Below, one piece after another: positions 44,973 to 53,442 of a DNA stretch of 64,000 nucleotides. The translations under genes were made by a program, and so were the position numbers. Every line of letters starts with the position of its first letter. Within the stretch, counting starts at the first letter, position 1. This DNA is from Streptomyces asoensis (GTDB lineage Bacteria; Actinomycetota; Actinomycetes; Streptomycetales; Streptomycetaceae), in contig NZ_CP049838.1 of NCBI RefSeq assembly GCF_013085465.1, positions 7,812,001 through 7,876,000 on the forward strand. The letters are read 5' to 3'. The notes under the pieces were generated by a model, which saw only the letters and a list, made by a program, of their open reading frames with translations, had not been told where the DNA came from and made no database searches.

Positions 44973-46781
44973 ATGGCTCGTATGACCGCTGCCCGCGCGG
45001 CAGTCGAGATCCTCAAGCGCGAGGGCGTCACCAGCGCGTTCGGTGTCCCCGGCGCGGCGATCAACCCCTTCTATGCGGCGCTCGAGGCCTCCGGCGGTAT
45101 CAACCACACCCTCGCCCGTCATGTCGAGGGCGCGTCGCACATGGCCGAGGGCTACACCCGTACCCACCCGGGCAACATCGGTGTCTGCGTCGGTACCTCC
45201 GGCCCGGCCGGCACTGACATGATCACCGGGCTGTACTCCGCCATCGGCGACTCCGTCCCGATCCTGTGCATCACGGGTCAGGCCCCGACCGCCGTGATCC
45301 ACAAGGAGGACTTCCAGGCCGTCGACATCGCCTCCATCGCCAAGCCGGTGACCAAGACGGCGGTCACCGTCCTGGAGGCGGCCCAGGTCCCCGGCGTCTT
45401 CCAGCAGGCCTTCCATCTCATGCGCTCCGGCAGGCCGGGCCCGGTCCTGATCGACCTGCCGGTCGACGTCCAGCAGACGGAGATCGAGTTCGACGTGGAC
45501 ACGTACGAACCGTTGCCCGTCTACAAGCCGGTCGCGACCCGTGCGCAGATCGCGAAGGCGCTCTCGATGCTGAACGCGTCCGAGCGGCCGCTGATCGTCG
45601 CGGGCGGCGGTGTCATCACGGCCGAAGCCACCGAACTCCTGGTGGAGTTCGCCGAGTTGACGGGTATTCCGGTCGTCCCGACGCTGATGGGCTGGGGTGC
45701 GATCCCCGACGACCACGAGCTGAACGCCGGCATGGTCGGCCTCCAGACCTCGCACCGCTACGGCAACGCGACGTTTCTGGAGTCCGATTTCGTCCTCGGT
45801 ATCGGCAACCGCTGGGCCAATCGTCACACCGGTCGCCTCGACGTCTACACGGCCGGCCGCACCTTCGTCCACGTCGACGTCGAGCCCACCCAGATCGGCA
45901 AGATCTTCGCTCCGGACTACGGGATCGCCTCGGACGCGAAGGCGGCTCTGGAGCTCTTCGTCGAGGCGGCGAGGGAGTCGAGGGCGGCGGGCGCGCTTCC
46001 CGACCGTTCCGCGTGGGCGGCCGCCGCGCAGGAGAAGAAGGCGACTCTCCAGCGCCGTACGCACTTCGACGACATCCCGATCAAACCGCAGCGCGTCTAC
46101 GAGGAGATGAACAAGGTCTTCGGCCCGGAGACCCGGTATGTCACCACCATCGGTCTCTCGCAGATCGCCGGCGCCCAGATGCTGCACGTCTACCGGCCGC
46201 GCCACTGGATCAACTGCGGCCAGGCGGGGCCCCTCGGCTGGACGATCCCGGCGGCGCTGGGCGTGGCGAAGGCCGACCCGGAGGCGCAGGTCGTCGCCCT
46301 CTCCGGGGACTACGACTTCCAGTTCATGATCGAGGAGCTGGCGGTCGGCGCGCAGCACAAGATCCCTTACGTCCATGTCCTCGTCAACAACTCCTACCTG
46401 GGGCTGATCCGGCAGGCGCAGCGGGCGTTCGACATCGACTTCCAGGTCAAGCTGGAGTTCGAGAACATCAACTCGCCCGAGCTGGGCGTGTACGGCGTCG
46501 ATCATGTCAAGGTCGCCGAGGGCCTCGGCTGCAAGGCGATCCGGGTGACGGACCCCGCCGAGTTGGGGGCCGCTTTCGAGCAGGCCAAGAAGCTGGCCGC
46601 CGAGTTCCGGGTGCCGGTCGTCGTGGAGGCGATCCTGGAGCGCGTCACCAACATCTCGATGAGCGTCACCAACGACATCGGCAACGTGGTGGAGTTCGAG
46701 GAACTCGCCACCGAGCCGGGGCATGCGCCGACATCGATCAGGACGCTGAAGGTCCGAGGCCGAACGCCTGATGCCGGTTGA
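44973..46781 (+). CDS. gcl: Glyoxylate carboligase
   Basis: A 602-aa thiamine-diphosphate enzyme that joins two glyoxylates to tartronate semialdehyde and CO2. The N-terminal ThDP domain starts [16 protein letters not shown] and has Val instead of the usual catalytic Glu ([17 protein letters not shown]), which is typical of Gcl. The FAD-binding middle domain follows, and the ThDP motif [15 protein letters not shown]...NNSYLG is at about 447-475. The ATG follows AGGAG. The preceding promoter and paired operators match those of hyi-glxR, whose products carry on the pathway to glycerate. Confidence 0.95.
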   Translation: MARMTAARAAVEILKREGVTSAFGVPGAAINPFYAALEASGGINHTLARHVEGASHMAEGYTRTHPGNIGVCVGTSGPAGTDMITGLYSAIGDSVPILCITGQAPTAVIHKEDFQAVDIASIAKPVTKTAVTVLEAAQVPGVFQQAFHLMRSGRPGPVLIDLPVDVQQTEIEFDVDTYEPLPVYKPVATRAQIAKALSMLNASERPLIVAGGGVITAEATELLVEFAELTGIPVVPTLMGWGAIPDDHELNAGMVGLQTSHRYGNATFLESDFVLGIGNRWANRHTGRLDVYTAGRTFVHVDVEPTQIGKIFAPDYGIASDAKAALELFVEAARESRAAGALPDRSAWAAAAQEKKATLQRRTHFDDIPIKPQRVYEEMNKVFGPETRYVTTIGLSQIAGAQMLHVYRPRHWINCGQAGPLGWTIPAALGVAKADPEAQVVALSGDYDFQFMIEELAVGAQHKIPYVHVLVNNSYLGLIRQAQRAFDIDFQVKLEFENINSPELGVYGVDHVKVAEGLGCKAIRVTDPAELGAAFEQAKKLAAEFRVPVVVEAILERVTNISMSVTNDIGNVVEFEELATEPGHAPTSIRTLKVRGRTPDAG

Positions 46782-46789
46782 ACGGCCGA

Positions 46790-46845
46790 TGCCGAAGCTC
46801 TGGTGCCGAAGCTCTGATGCCGAGGGTCTGATCCCGAGGCTCGTC
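46790..46845. repeat. 14-bp tandem repeat after gcl
   Basis: TGCCGAAGCTCTGG/A occurs twice in tandem, followed by two degenerate units, in the 3' untranslated part of gcl before the terminator. Confidence 0.65.
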
Positions 46846-46851
46846 GTCGTG

Positions 46852-46886
46852 AAGGGGCGGCCCATCCGGGGGATGGGCCGCCCCTT
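46852..46886 (+). terminator. gcl terminator
   Basis: A perfect 16-bp stem (46852-46867 with 46871-46886) closes a GGG loop and ends in TTT, 71 bp after the gcl stop. It is also between convergent genes. Confidence 0.88.
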
Positions 46887-46977
46887 TCCGCTGTCTTCCG
46901 TACGCGTTTTCCGAAAGCGTTGCCGTGCGCAAGTCCGGTAGGCGATTTCTGATCCTGTTTCTGGGCCGGGAGGGGGC

Positions 46978-47667
46978 TCAGTCCGAGCCGCCGCCGCCCC
47001 CACCGCCGCAGCTGTACATCACCCCGCCCGTGCCGCCGCCCCGCGGTGAGCGTCGGTGGAACCCCTTGTCCGCCACCTCGGCCCGGGCGATCAGACCTGC
47101 CCGCAGAGCGAAGCGCGCTGCCAGAACACTCAGGGCGGATTCGCCGTACAGGGCCACCGCCATCAGGACGTCGTCCGTCGACAGCCCTTTCCTGCCGGCC
47201 GGCAGGGGATGCCCGCCCCGCAGGGCGCGCAGAGCGCGTCGAGCGGCGCGGGTCCGGCGCGGCGGAAGGGAGCGCAGCATCCCGGCCGCCACCAGCCCGG
47301 CCCGCAGCCCGGACAGTGCCTGACGTACATCCGGCCGGGCCTCCAACTCCGCGATGCTCGCAGGCCGTTGAAGCGACGCGTAGAGCACCTCGGGCAAGAC
47401 GGGCAGGGCAGGCAGGGCGTCCAAAGCGGGCCGACCGTCTCCCGCGTCCTCGGCCGGCAGTGCCCCCGACGCCCCGGTCGCCCCCGACGCCCCGGTCGCC
47501 CCGGTCGCCCCCGACGCCCCGGTCGCCCGGATCCTGCCCGGCCGGCCCGCGTCGACCAGCCCCCTCAGTTGAAGGGCGAGCGCGGCCACCGTGACCGCCG
47601 CCCGCGGACCGCCCCGCAGCAGCGCGACCTCGTACGGCTCCAGCCGGACCGACGTACCACCGCTCAT
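46978..47667 (-). CDS. TIGR04222 domain-containing protein
   Basis: A 229-aa protein of the TIGR04222 group found in Streptomyces. The N-terminus RLEPYEVALLRGGPRAAVTV, the middle YASLQRPASIAELEARPDVR, GHPLPAGRKGLSTDDVLMAV and the Gly-rich tail YSCGGGGGGGSD are typical. A GAS/GAT tripeptide run sits at about 50-68. Function is unknown. The ATG at 47667 follows GAGGAC and is preferred over a frame that continues upstream. Confidence 0.72.
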   Translation of the reverse strand: MSGGTSVRLEPYEVALLRGGPRAAVTVAALALQLRGLVDAGRPGRIRATGASGATGATGASGATGASGALPAEDAGDGRPALDALPALPVLPEVLYASLQRPASIAELEARPDVRQALSGLRAGLVAAGMLRSLPPRRTRAARRALRALRGGHPLPAGRKGLSTDDVLMAVALYGESALSVLAARFALRAGLIARAEVADKGFHRRSPRGGGTGGVMYSCGGGGGGGSD

Positions 47668-47823
47668 GTCCTCACCCCCGGAACGAGGCCCGCCGCCCCC
47701 GTGTCGGCGGGCCCCGCGTGACCACAATGTGCCCATGCCCGTGGGTGGTTGAAGCCTCTTGAACAGAGTTCAGAGGTTGATTTGAGGTTTGGCGGGCGCC
47801 TCCCGCGCAGCCCGGGGCGAGGC

Positions 47824-48084
47824 CTATTCCTCGTGCCGGCGCCCGTGCTCCTCCGACAGTCCCGGCCAGTCGTCGGGGCCGCCGCCCTGCCACTCGATGA
47901 GGTCGCTCTCCTCCACCTCGATCCGGTCCAGGTCGGCCAGACGGAGGATCTCGACGACGTCGTCGAGATGGGAGGCGACCCCGAGAACGGCATCACCCGA
48001 GGTGACCCGCCGGGACCCGTCCAGCGCCGGAGGGTGGACCACGATGTGCGGATATTGCGGTGAATCGTTCATATTCGTATTCAT
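47824..48084 (-). CDS. Conserved small hypothetical protein
   Basis: An 86-aa acidic protein. The segment IVVHPPALDGSRRVT, then AVLGVASHLDDVVEILRLAD and ESDLIEWQGGGPDDWP, matches a family of small Streptomyces proteins of unknown function. There are two possible starts, ATG at 48084 and ATG at 48072, neither with a strong ribosome site; the first is used. No membrane segment or metal motif is visible. Confidence 0.6.
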   Translation of the reverse strand: MNTNMNDSPQYPHIVVHPPALDGSRRVTSGDAVLGVASHLDDVVEILRLADLDRIEVEESDLIEWQGGGPDDWPGLSEEHGRRHEE

Positions 48085-48615
48085 ATCCAGACCGACGCCC
48101 TTGTCCACAGGGCAACGCGCAGCGCTCCCTCGTCGGTCCTGCTGACGGGGGAGCGCTGGGGCACGGGTGGCCGTCCGACGGCGCGAGGCCGGGCGCGACA
48201 GGACGTTCGCGCCGCCGGACGGAGCTTTCGGGAGTGGGGTGCGGTGTGGTCGAGGTGGGGCGGTGGGGGCAGGGACCGCGGCGGGTTGCGACGGAGCCGG
48301 GAGCGGGCTTCCCTCAGGTCGAGAAGCGGGCCCCGTTCCTTCACCACCGCACTGGCTCGCACGCCGCCGCGGTCCTCGCCCTGCCCGCACCCGTGTCCGG
48401 CGGCCACCCCTCATCCGGGCCGCACGGTACGGTCACGGGCCGCGCGTACGAAGTCATGACGTGCCGTCAGGACCTGTACGCGAGCCTGGTGTTCGGTCGC
48501 CGCCCGGCGGTGTCGTGCGAACCGGACGTCAACAGGTTGCTGGAAACGGTTTCCGGGCGGCGTCGCCGCCTGGGCGCGACAGGACAGATGTCAGCGACAC
48601 CGCCGCCCGGAAGTC
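48085..48615. other. 531-bp gap without a recognised gene
   Basis: No ORF here has both the expected codon bias and a family match. A 10-bp hairpin (CAGCGCTCCC at 48120-48129 with 48149-48158) lies near the small gene's start, and a 12-bp hairpin lies next to the glxR stop. The remainder is GC-rich without visible signals. Confidence 0.5.
48551..48612 (-). terminator. Candidate terminator after the hyi-glxR operon
   Basis: TTCCGGGCGGCG (48551-48562) pairs perfectly with CGCCGCCCGGAA (48601-48612); the 38-base loop has further internal pairing. It begins four bases after the glxR stop in the direction of transcription. Confidence 0.5.
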
Positions 48616-49518
48616 TCAGAGTCGCGCGCCCGACAGGCGCTCGACGGCCCGCAGCAGGGCCGAGTGGTCCAGTCCGCCGTCGCCCTGCGCGCGCAGGCTC
48701 GCGACCAGCTGGGCGACCACCGCGCCGACGGGCAGGGCCGCGCCGACGTTGCGGGCGGCGTCCGTGACGATGCCCATGTCCTTGTGGTGCAGGTCGATCC
48801 GGAAGCCCGGCTTGAAGTCGCGGGTGAGGAAGTTGTCCTTCTTCCGGGCCAGCACGGTCGAGCCGGCGAGCCCGCCGCCCAGGACGTCCAGCGCCGCCTT
48901 CAGGTCCACGCCCGACTTCTCGAGGAAGACCACGGCCTCGGCGCACGCCTGGATGTTCACGGCGACGATCAGCTGGTTGGCGGCCTTCACGGTCTGGCCC
49001 GAGCCGTGCGGACCGCACAGCACGATGGTCCTGCCGAGCGCCTCGAAGAGGGGCTCCGCCTCGTCGAAGTCGGCCTGCTCGCCGCCGACCATGATGGACA
49101 GCACGGCCTCCACGGCACCGGCCTCGCCCCCGGACACCGGGGCGTCGAGCACCCGGATGCCCTTGTCCTTCGCCGCCCGGGCCAGGTCGATCGAGGTCTG
49201 CGGGGTGATCGAGGACATGTCGATCAGAAGCGCCCCGGACCGCGCGTTCTCCAGGATGCCGTCGGGGCCGTAGGCGATGGCCTCGACCTGCGGTGAGGCG
49301 GGCACCATGGTGATCACGACGTCGGCGTCGCGCACCGCCTCGGCGATGGACCCCGCGGCGCTGCCGCCCGCGGCGGTCAGCCGGTCCAGCTTGTCCTGCT
49401 CCAGGGTGAAGCCGGTGACGTCGTATCCCGCCTTGACGAGGTTCTCGGACATGGGCGAGCCCATGATGCCGAGGCCGATCCAGGCGATCTTGGGAAGTGC
49501 GGGAAGTGCGTTGCTCAT
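48616..49518 (-). CDS. glxR: Tartronate semialdehyde reductase (2-hydroxy-3-oxopropionate reductase)
   Basis: A 300-aa beta-hydroxyacid dehydrogenase. The Rossmann motif is IAWIGLGIMGSPMSENLVKA (11-30), the substrate motif DAPVSGGEAGA (about 125), and the catalytic Lys in GSGQTVKAANQLIV (about 173). It reduces tartronate semialdehyde, the Gcl product, to D-glycerate. It follows hyi by 25 bp on the same strand. The paired operator upstream of hyi ties it to gcl regulation. Confidence 0.9.
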   Translation of the reverse strand: MSNALPALPKIAWIGLGIMGSPMSENLVKAGYDVTGFTLEQDKLDRLTAAGGSAAGSIAEAVRDADVVITMVPASPQVEAIAYGPDGILENARSGALLIDMSSITPQTSIDLARAAKDKGIRVLDAPVSGGEAGAVEAVLSIMVGGEQADFDEAEPLFEALGRTIVLCGPHGSGQTVKAANQLIVAVNIQACAEAVVFLEKSGVDLKAALDVLGGGLAGSTVLARKKDNFLTRDFKPGFRIDLHHKDMGIVTDAARNVGAALPVGAVVAQLVASLRAQGDGGLDHSALLRAVERLSGARL

Positions 49519-49543
49519 CGGGGGTGCCTCTCGGTACGGGGGA

Positions 49544-50365
49544 TCAGCGGGGCAGCCAGTCGAAGGCCTCGGCGCTCGGACGGTCGCCCGGCTTGTACTC
49601 GAGGCCGACCCAGCCGTCGTATCCGGCCTTGCTCAGCCGGTCGAGGAGGTCCTCGAGGGGGAGCGAGCCGGTGCCCGGCGCGCCACGGCCCGGGTTGTCG
49701 GCGATCTGCACATGGCCGGTCCGCGACGCGTAGCGCTCGATCACCGACGGCAGGTCCTCGCCGTTCATCGACAGGTGGTACAGGTCCATCAGGAACTTCG
49801 CGTTGCCGAGCCCCGTGGCGTCGTTGACCTTGTCGACGATCCCGATCGCGGCCGGCGCGCTGACCAGCGGGTAACGGGGCGACTCGGGCCGGTTCAGCGC
49901 CTCGACGAGCAGGATCGCGCCGATCCGGTGCGCGGCCCGGGCCGCGAGGACCAGGTTCTCCAGTGCCAGGGTGTCCTGCTCGGCCGGGTCCACGCCGTCG
50001 AGGCGGTTGCCGTACAGCGCGTTGAGCGCGCGGCAGCCCAGGGACTGCGCGAAGTCGGCGGCCACGTCGATGTTGGCGCGGAAACGCTCCGACTCCTCGC
50101 CGGGCAGCGACAGGGCGCCGCGGTCGGGGCCCGGGAGCCGTCCGGCGTAGAAGTTGAGGCCCGTGAGCTGTACGCCCGCGTCCTCGATCGCCCTCTTCAG
50201 GGCGTCGAGCTCGGACGGCTCGGGGGTGGGGGAGTCGATCCAGGGCCACCACAGCTCGACCGCGGTGAAGCCGGCCGCGGCGGCGGCCGCGGGGCGCTCC
50301 AGGAGCGGGAGTTCCGTGAAGAGGATCGACAGGTTGACGTTGAAGCGCCGGTCTTCGAATCCCAT
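49544..50365 (-). CDS. hyi: Hydroxypyruvate isomerase
   Basis: A 273-aa TIM-barrel protein of the xylose isomerase-like AP endonuclease 2 family. The N-terminus FNVNLSILFTELPLLERPAA, the metal-site region LLVEALN (about 140) and FLMDLYHLSMNGEDL, and GHVQIADNPGRGAPGTG are as in Hyi proteins. It interconverts hydroxypyruvate and tartronate semialdehyde next to the Gcl and GlxR steps. The ATG at 50365 has a purine-rich GGAAGGGAG about 20 bases upstream, rather far. First gene of the operon. Confidence 0.88.
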   Translation of the reverse strand: MGFEDRRFNVNLSILFTELPLLERPAAAAAAGFTAVELWWPWIDSPTPEPSELDALKRAIEDAGVQLTGLNFYAGRLPGPDRGALSLPGEESERFRANIDVAADFAQSLGCRALNALYGNRLDGVDPAEQDTLALENLVLAARAAHRIGAILLVEALNRPESPRYPLVSAPAAIGIVDKVNDATGLGNAKFLMDLYHLSMNGEDLPSVIERYASRTGHVQIADNPGRGAPGTGSLPLEDLLDRLSKAGYDGWVGLEYKPGDRPSAEAFDWLPR

Positions 50366-50397
50366 AGGGGTTCCGCGCTCCCTTCCGTGTCGAGTGT

Positions 50398-50433
50398 TTC
50401 CGTATTGCGGAAGTTGTTTTCTGCTTATTGGAA
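50398..50433. promoter_or_regulatory. Paired operator sites before hyi
   Basis: Read on the minus strand, distal site TTCCA-ATAAG-CAGAA (50419-50433) and proximal site TTCCG-CAATA-CGGAA (50398-50412) have centres 21 bp apart. Sequence, order and spacing mirror those before gcl. Confidence 0.75.
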
Positions 50434-50462
50434 GATTGCCGTTCGGTCGGGCGGCTTGTCAA
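50433..50462 (-). promoter_or_regulatory. hyi-glxR promoter
   Basis: On the minus strand, TTGACA (50457-50462) and CAATCT (50433-50438) are separated by 18 bases. The distal operator begins at the last base of the -10 element, so a bound repressor would block transcription start. Confidence 0.65.
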
Positions 50463-50590
50463 GGGGATGAGGGGGCGCCGAAGCCCGGCTGAGGTGGAAT
50501 CCCGAGTCCCGGGTGATCGTCCGTCCGGTCCGTTAAAGTCGGGGTCCGGGCGCCGACGGTCCGGTCCCGTTCAGAGAGGTGTAGGGCGCG

Positions 50591-50875
50591 ATGCGACTGA
50601 AAGTGGAGTTCACCACCGAGCCCTTCGACCTCGACGAGGCACCCGCGCATGCGCTGGTCGCCCGTGAGGTGATCGAGGCGGCCGACCTGGACACGGTGGA
50701 CGTCGGGCCGTTCGGCAACACGGCGGAGGGGGCCGCCGACGCCGTGCTCGTCGCCGTGGACGCCCTGCTGCGCAAGTCCCTCGGCGCGGGCGCCACCCGC
50801 ATCTCGCTCCAGGTCAACGTCATCGGGGACGCGGACCGGGACGCGGACGCCGACGCCGTCGGGGAGGGCGTGTGA
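50591..50875 (+). CDS. MTH1187/YkoF-like thiamine-binding family protein
   Basis: A 94-aa protein with the ferredoxin-like repeat of the MTH1187 family: LKVEFTTEPFDLDEAPAHAL, then DTVDVGPFGNTAEGAADAVL and ATRISLQVNVIG. Known members bind thiamine or related molecules and are small cytoplasmic proteins. The match is by pattern, and the purpose here is unknown. The ATG has GAGAGG upstream. The stop overlaps the next gene's GTG by four bases. Confidence 0.6.
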   Translation: MRLKVEFTTEPFDLDEAPAHALVAREVIEAADLDTVDVGPFGNTAEGAADAVLVAVDALLRKSLGAGATRISLQVNVIGDADRDADADAVGEGV

Positions 50876-51240
50876 GCACCTCCGGTGACGAGGCCTTCAT
50901 CGCGGCCGTGAAGCCGCTGGTCGACGCGATGGGCGGGGAGATGATCCCGCCGGACGAGGCCGGCGCCGACGACGTGGTCCTGGCCTGGGAGGGTGTCGAC
51001 GCCGTCGCGGTGCGCCTGCCCCAGCTCGCCGACTCCCTCGATCACATCCTCGCCGCCATGGAGCGCAGGAAGGGCAGACCGCTCGCCGACCTGGACCGCA
51101 AGGCCAAGCAGGAGGTCGTACGGATACTCGAGGCGCGTGGCGCCTTCTCCGTACGGCACGGCGTGGAGACCGTGGCGAGCGCGCTCGGGGTGAGCCGCTT
51201 CACGGTCTACAACTACCTCAACCGGGAGAAAGGGGCCTGA
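50872..51240 (+). CDS. Helix-turn-helix domain protein (possible ureide-pathway regulator)
   Basis: A 122-aa protein. The N-terminal half is acidic (MGGEMIPPDEAGADDVVLAW), and the C-terminal part holds a Fis-like helix-turn-helix: KGRPLADLDRKAKQEVVRIL and VETVASALGVSRFTVYNYLN. It is coupled to the MTH1187-like gene by a GTGA overlap and lies just before the uraD promoter. In Streptomyces this gene pair commonly sits next to urate genes, so it may regulate them. The N-terminal domain is not recognised. Confidence 0.7.
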   Translation: MSTSGDEAFIAAVKPLVDAMGGEMIPPDEAGADDVVLAWEGVDAVAVRLPQLADSLDHILAAMERRKGRPLADLDRKAKQEVVRILEARGAFSVRHGVETVASALGVSRFTVYNYLNREKGA

Positions 51241-51346
51241 GCGGTCTGCCGGGGGGTCTCCGAGGTCGATCGAGGGCGGATGGCCGGCTGATGGGGGACG
51301 GATGGTCGGCCGTTGGGGGACGGCAGGGTTTCGTTACCCGGAATTT

Positions 51347-51361
51347 TCAACAAAGTGTTGA
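51347..51361. promoter_or_regulatory. Palindrome overlapping the uraD promoter
   Basis: TCAACA-AAG-TGTTGA is a perfect dyad with 6-bp arms. Its right half overlaps the -35 element of the uraD promoter, so a protein bound here would act as a repressor. The neighbouring HTH protein is one candidate. Confidence 0.6.
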
Positions 51362-51387
51362 CGTGATGTCGCGGACAGGCGTTAGCT
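51358..51387 (+). promoter_or_regulatory. uraD-hiuH-urate oxidase promoter
   Basis: TTGACG (51358-51363) and TTAGCT (51382-51387) are separated by 18 bases, about 50 bp before the uraD start. Confidence 0.65.
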
Positions 51388-51438
51388 GGCCGCAGCCCGC
51401 TCAAGCACGAAGGCCGTCTCGCGGCCACGGAGGCTCCC

Positions 51439-51948
51439 GTGACTTCGACTTCCCCACCCCCGGGCCTGGCCCGGTTCAACGACCTCGAGGAGTCCGTGGC
51501 CCGCGCCGCGCTCCATGAGGCGTGCGCCTCCACGGCGTGGGCCACCCGACTGCTCGCGGCCCGCCCCTACGCCACCGTCGCCGACCTGTACACCGTCAGT
51601 GACACCGCCATGGCCGACCTGACCGTCACGGACCTGGCGGAGGCGATGGCCGGGCACCCGCCGATCGGCCGCCCGAAGCCCGGCGACCCGACCTCGGCCC
51701 GCGAACAGCGCGGCATGGCCGGCGCCTCCGCGGAGCTCAAGGCCGAGATGCTCGAACTGAACCTGGCCTACCAGGAGAAGTTCGGCCATGTCTTCCTGAT
51801 CTGCGCCACCGGTCGCACCGGCGAGCAGATGCGCGACGCGGTCAAGGAGCGGATCGGCAACGCGCCGGAGCAGGAACGGGAGATCGTCCGCGTCGAACTG
51901 GGCAAGATCAACCGTATCCGCCTCGCCCGACTCGTCGAAGAGGACTGA
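51439..51948 (+). CDS. uraD: OHCU decarboxylase
   Basis: A 169-aa protein that decarboxylates 2-oxo-4-hydroxy-4-carboxy-5-ureidoimidazoline to S-allantoin. The catalytic His is H73 in AGHPPIGRP, with E89-Q90 in the SAREQRGM motif. The all-helical pattern fits the whole family length. The GTG start has GGAGGC about 9 bases upstream. First gene of a three-gene urate operon; the hiuH ATG follows eight bases after the stop. Confidence 0.93.
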   Translation: MTSTSPPPGLARFNDLEESVARAALHEACASTAWATRLLAARPYATVADLYTVSDTAMADLTVTDLAEAMAGHPPIGRPKPGDPTSAREQRGMAGASAELKAEMLELNLAYQEKFGHVFLICATGRTGEQMRDAVKERIGNAPEQEREIVRVELGKINRIRLARLVEED

Positions 51949-51956
51949 GACCCCCC

Positions 51957-52382
51957 ATGAGCACCAGCAGCACCGCATCGGTGTCCACCCACATCCTGGA
52001 CACCTCCGTCGGCCGACCCGCCGCGGGAGTCGCCGTCCACCTCTCCGCCCGCTCGGGCCGGGGTGCCCGGCACGGGCAAGGGGGAGACTGGCGGGCGCTC
52101 GGCGGTTCCGCGACCGACGCGGACGGCCGGTGCAGGGACCTGCCGGTGCTGCCGGAGGGGACCACCCATGTACGGCTCGACTTCGCCGTGGAGGCGTATT
52201 TCGAGCGATCCGAGAAGAAGCAAGCCGATGCGCAGCAGGACGCCCCCGCGAATCGGGACAGCGGTGCCACAGAAGTGTTCTTCCCGGAGGTGGCGATCAC
52301 CTTCGCCGTCGTGCCCGGCGAGCACTACCACGTACCGCTGCTGCTCAACCCGTTCGGCTACTCCGTTTACCGAGGGAGCTAG
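51957..52382 (+). CDS. hiuH: 5-hydroxyisourate hydrolase
   Basis: A 141-aa transthyretin-like protein that hydrolyses 5-hydroxyisourate to OHCU. The N-terminal STHILDTSVGRPAAGVAV carries the catalytic His (H12), and the C-terminal YRGS signature is intact. It is longer than the usual 110-120 residues because of a charged insert of about 18 residues after EAYFERSEKK (about 80-102). The next ATG lies 5 bases after the stop. Confidence 0.93.
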   Translation: MSTSSTASVSTHILDTSVGRPAAGVAVHLSARSGRGARHGQGGDWRALGGSATDADGRCRDLPVLPEGTTHVRLDFAVEAYFERSEKKQADAQQDAPANRDSGATEVFFPEVAITFAVVPGEHYHVPLLLNPFGYSVYRGS

Positions 52383-52386
52383 CTAG

Positions 52387-53292
52387 ATGCCCACCTATCT
52401 GGGACAGAACCAGTACGGCAAGGCCGAGAACCGAGTCGTCAAGATCACGCGGGACGGCACCACCCACCACATCAAGGACCTCAACGTGTCCGTGTCGCTG
52501 AGCGGCGACATGGACGAGGTCCACTACTCCGGCTCGAACGCCAACGTCCTGCCGACCGACACCACCAAGAACACGGTGTTCGCGTTCGCCAAGGAGCACG
52601 GCATCGAGTCCGCCGAGCAGTTCGGCATCCACCTCGCCCGTCACTTCGTGACCTCGCAGGAACCGATCAGGACCGCGCGGATCCGCATCGAGGAGTACAG
52701 CTGGGAGCGGATCGAGACGCCCGGCGAGGACGAACACTCCTTCGTCCGCCAGGGCCAGGAGACCCGCCTCGCCCAGATCACCTACGACGGCTCCTCCTGG
52801 GAGGTCGTCTCCGGGCTCAAGGACCTGACCGTCATGAACTCGACGAACTCCGAGTTCTGGGGCTACGTCAAGGACGAGTACACGACCCTGCCCGAGGCGT
52901 ACGACCGCATCCTGGCGACCGAGGTGTCCAGCCGCTGGCGCTTCAACTGGTCCGACGACGCCCAGCAGGCGCCGGACTGGGAGGAGTCGTACGCCCAGGT
53001 CAAGCGGCACATGCTGCTGGCCTTCGCGGAGACGTACTCCCTCTCCCTCCAGCAGACCCTGTACGCCATGGGCGCGCGGATCATCGACCACCGGGGCGAG
53101 ATCGACGAGGTCCGCTTCTCGCTTCCCAACAAGCACCACTTCCTGGTGGACCTGAAGCCGTTCGGACTGAAGAACGACACCGCCGACGGAGCCGTCTACT
53201 ACGCCGCCGACCGTCCCTACGGCCTGATCGAGGCCACTGTTCTGCGGGACGGCTGCGAGGCGAAGATCCCGGTGGACCTCACCAACCTCTGA
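52387..53292 (+). CDS. Urate oxidase
   Basis: A 301-aa cofactor-free uricase converting urate and oxygen to 5-hydroxyisourate. Catalytic residues match the family: K12 (YGKAENRV), T57-D58 in PTDTTKNT, and the His in PNKHHFLVDLKPFG. The two tandem T-fold halves are complete. Third gene of the operon with uraD and hiuH, so all three steps from urate to allantoin are encoded together. The symbols uox and pucL are both in use for this enzyme. Confidence 0.95.
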   Translation: MPTYLGQNQYGKAENRVVKITRDGTTHHIKDLNVSVSLSGDMDEVHYSGSNANVLPTDTTKNTVFAFAKEHGIESAEQFGIHLARHFVTSQEPIRTARIRIEEYSWERIETPGEDEHSFVRQGQETRLAQITYDGSSWEVVSGLKDLTVMNSTNSEFWGYVKDEYTTLPEAYDRILATEVSSRWRFNWSDDAQQAPDWEESYAQVKRHMLLAFAETYSLSLQQTLYAMGARIIDHRGEIDEVRFSLPNKHHFLVDLKPFGLKNDTADGAVYYAADRPYGLIEATVLRDGCEAKIPVDLTNL

Positions 53293-53442
53293 GCAGCCCC
53301 CTCTGAGCAGTCCCCTCTGATCAGCCCCCTTTTTCGGCACCCGTGGCCGGCGAGCCCGCGCCTCACCGGTCACGGCACTCAAACTTCCAGGGTCCTGCCG
53401 TGCCCTCTCCACCAGAGTCCACTGAGTGAAAAGGACGACACC
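53293..53442. other. Spacer with 16-bp repeats after the urate oxidase gene
   Basis: Immediately after the stop, the motif CTCTGAGCAGCCCC is repeated about three times with small changes (53284-53332) and ends in a TTTTT run. No strong hairpin is seen, so read-through into the deaminase gene is possible. Confidence 0.45.

Noticed and set aside
48167..49273. + strand ORFs antisense to glxR and the gap before it
   Set aside because: No family match; glxR on the minus strand is complete with dehydrogenase motifs.
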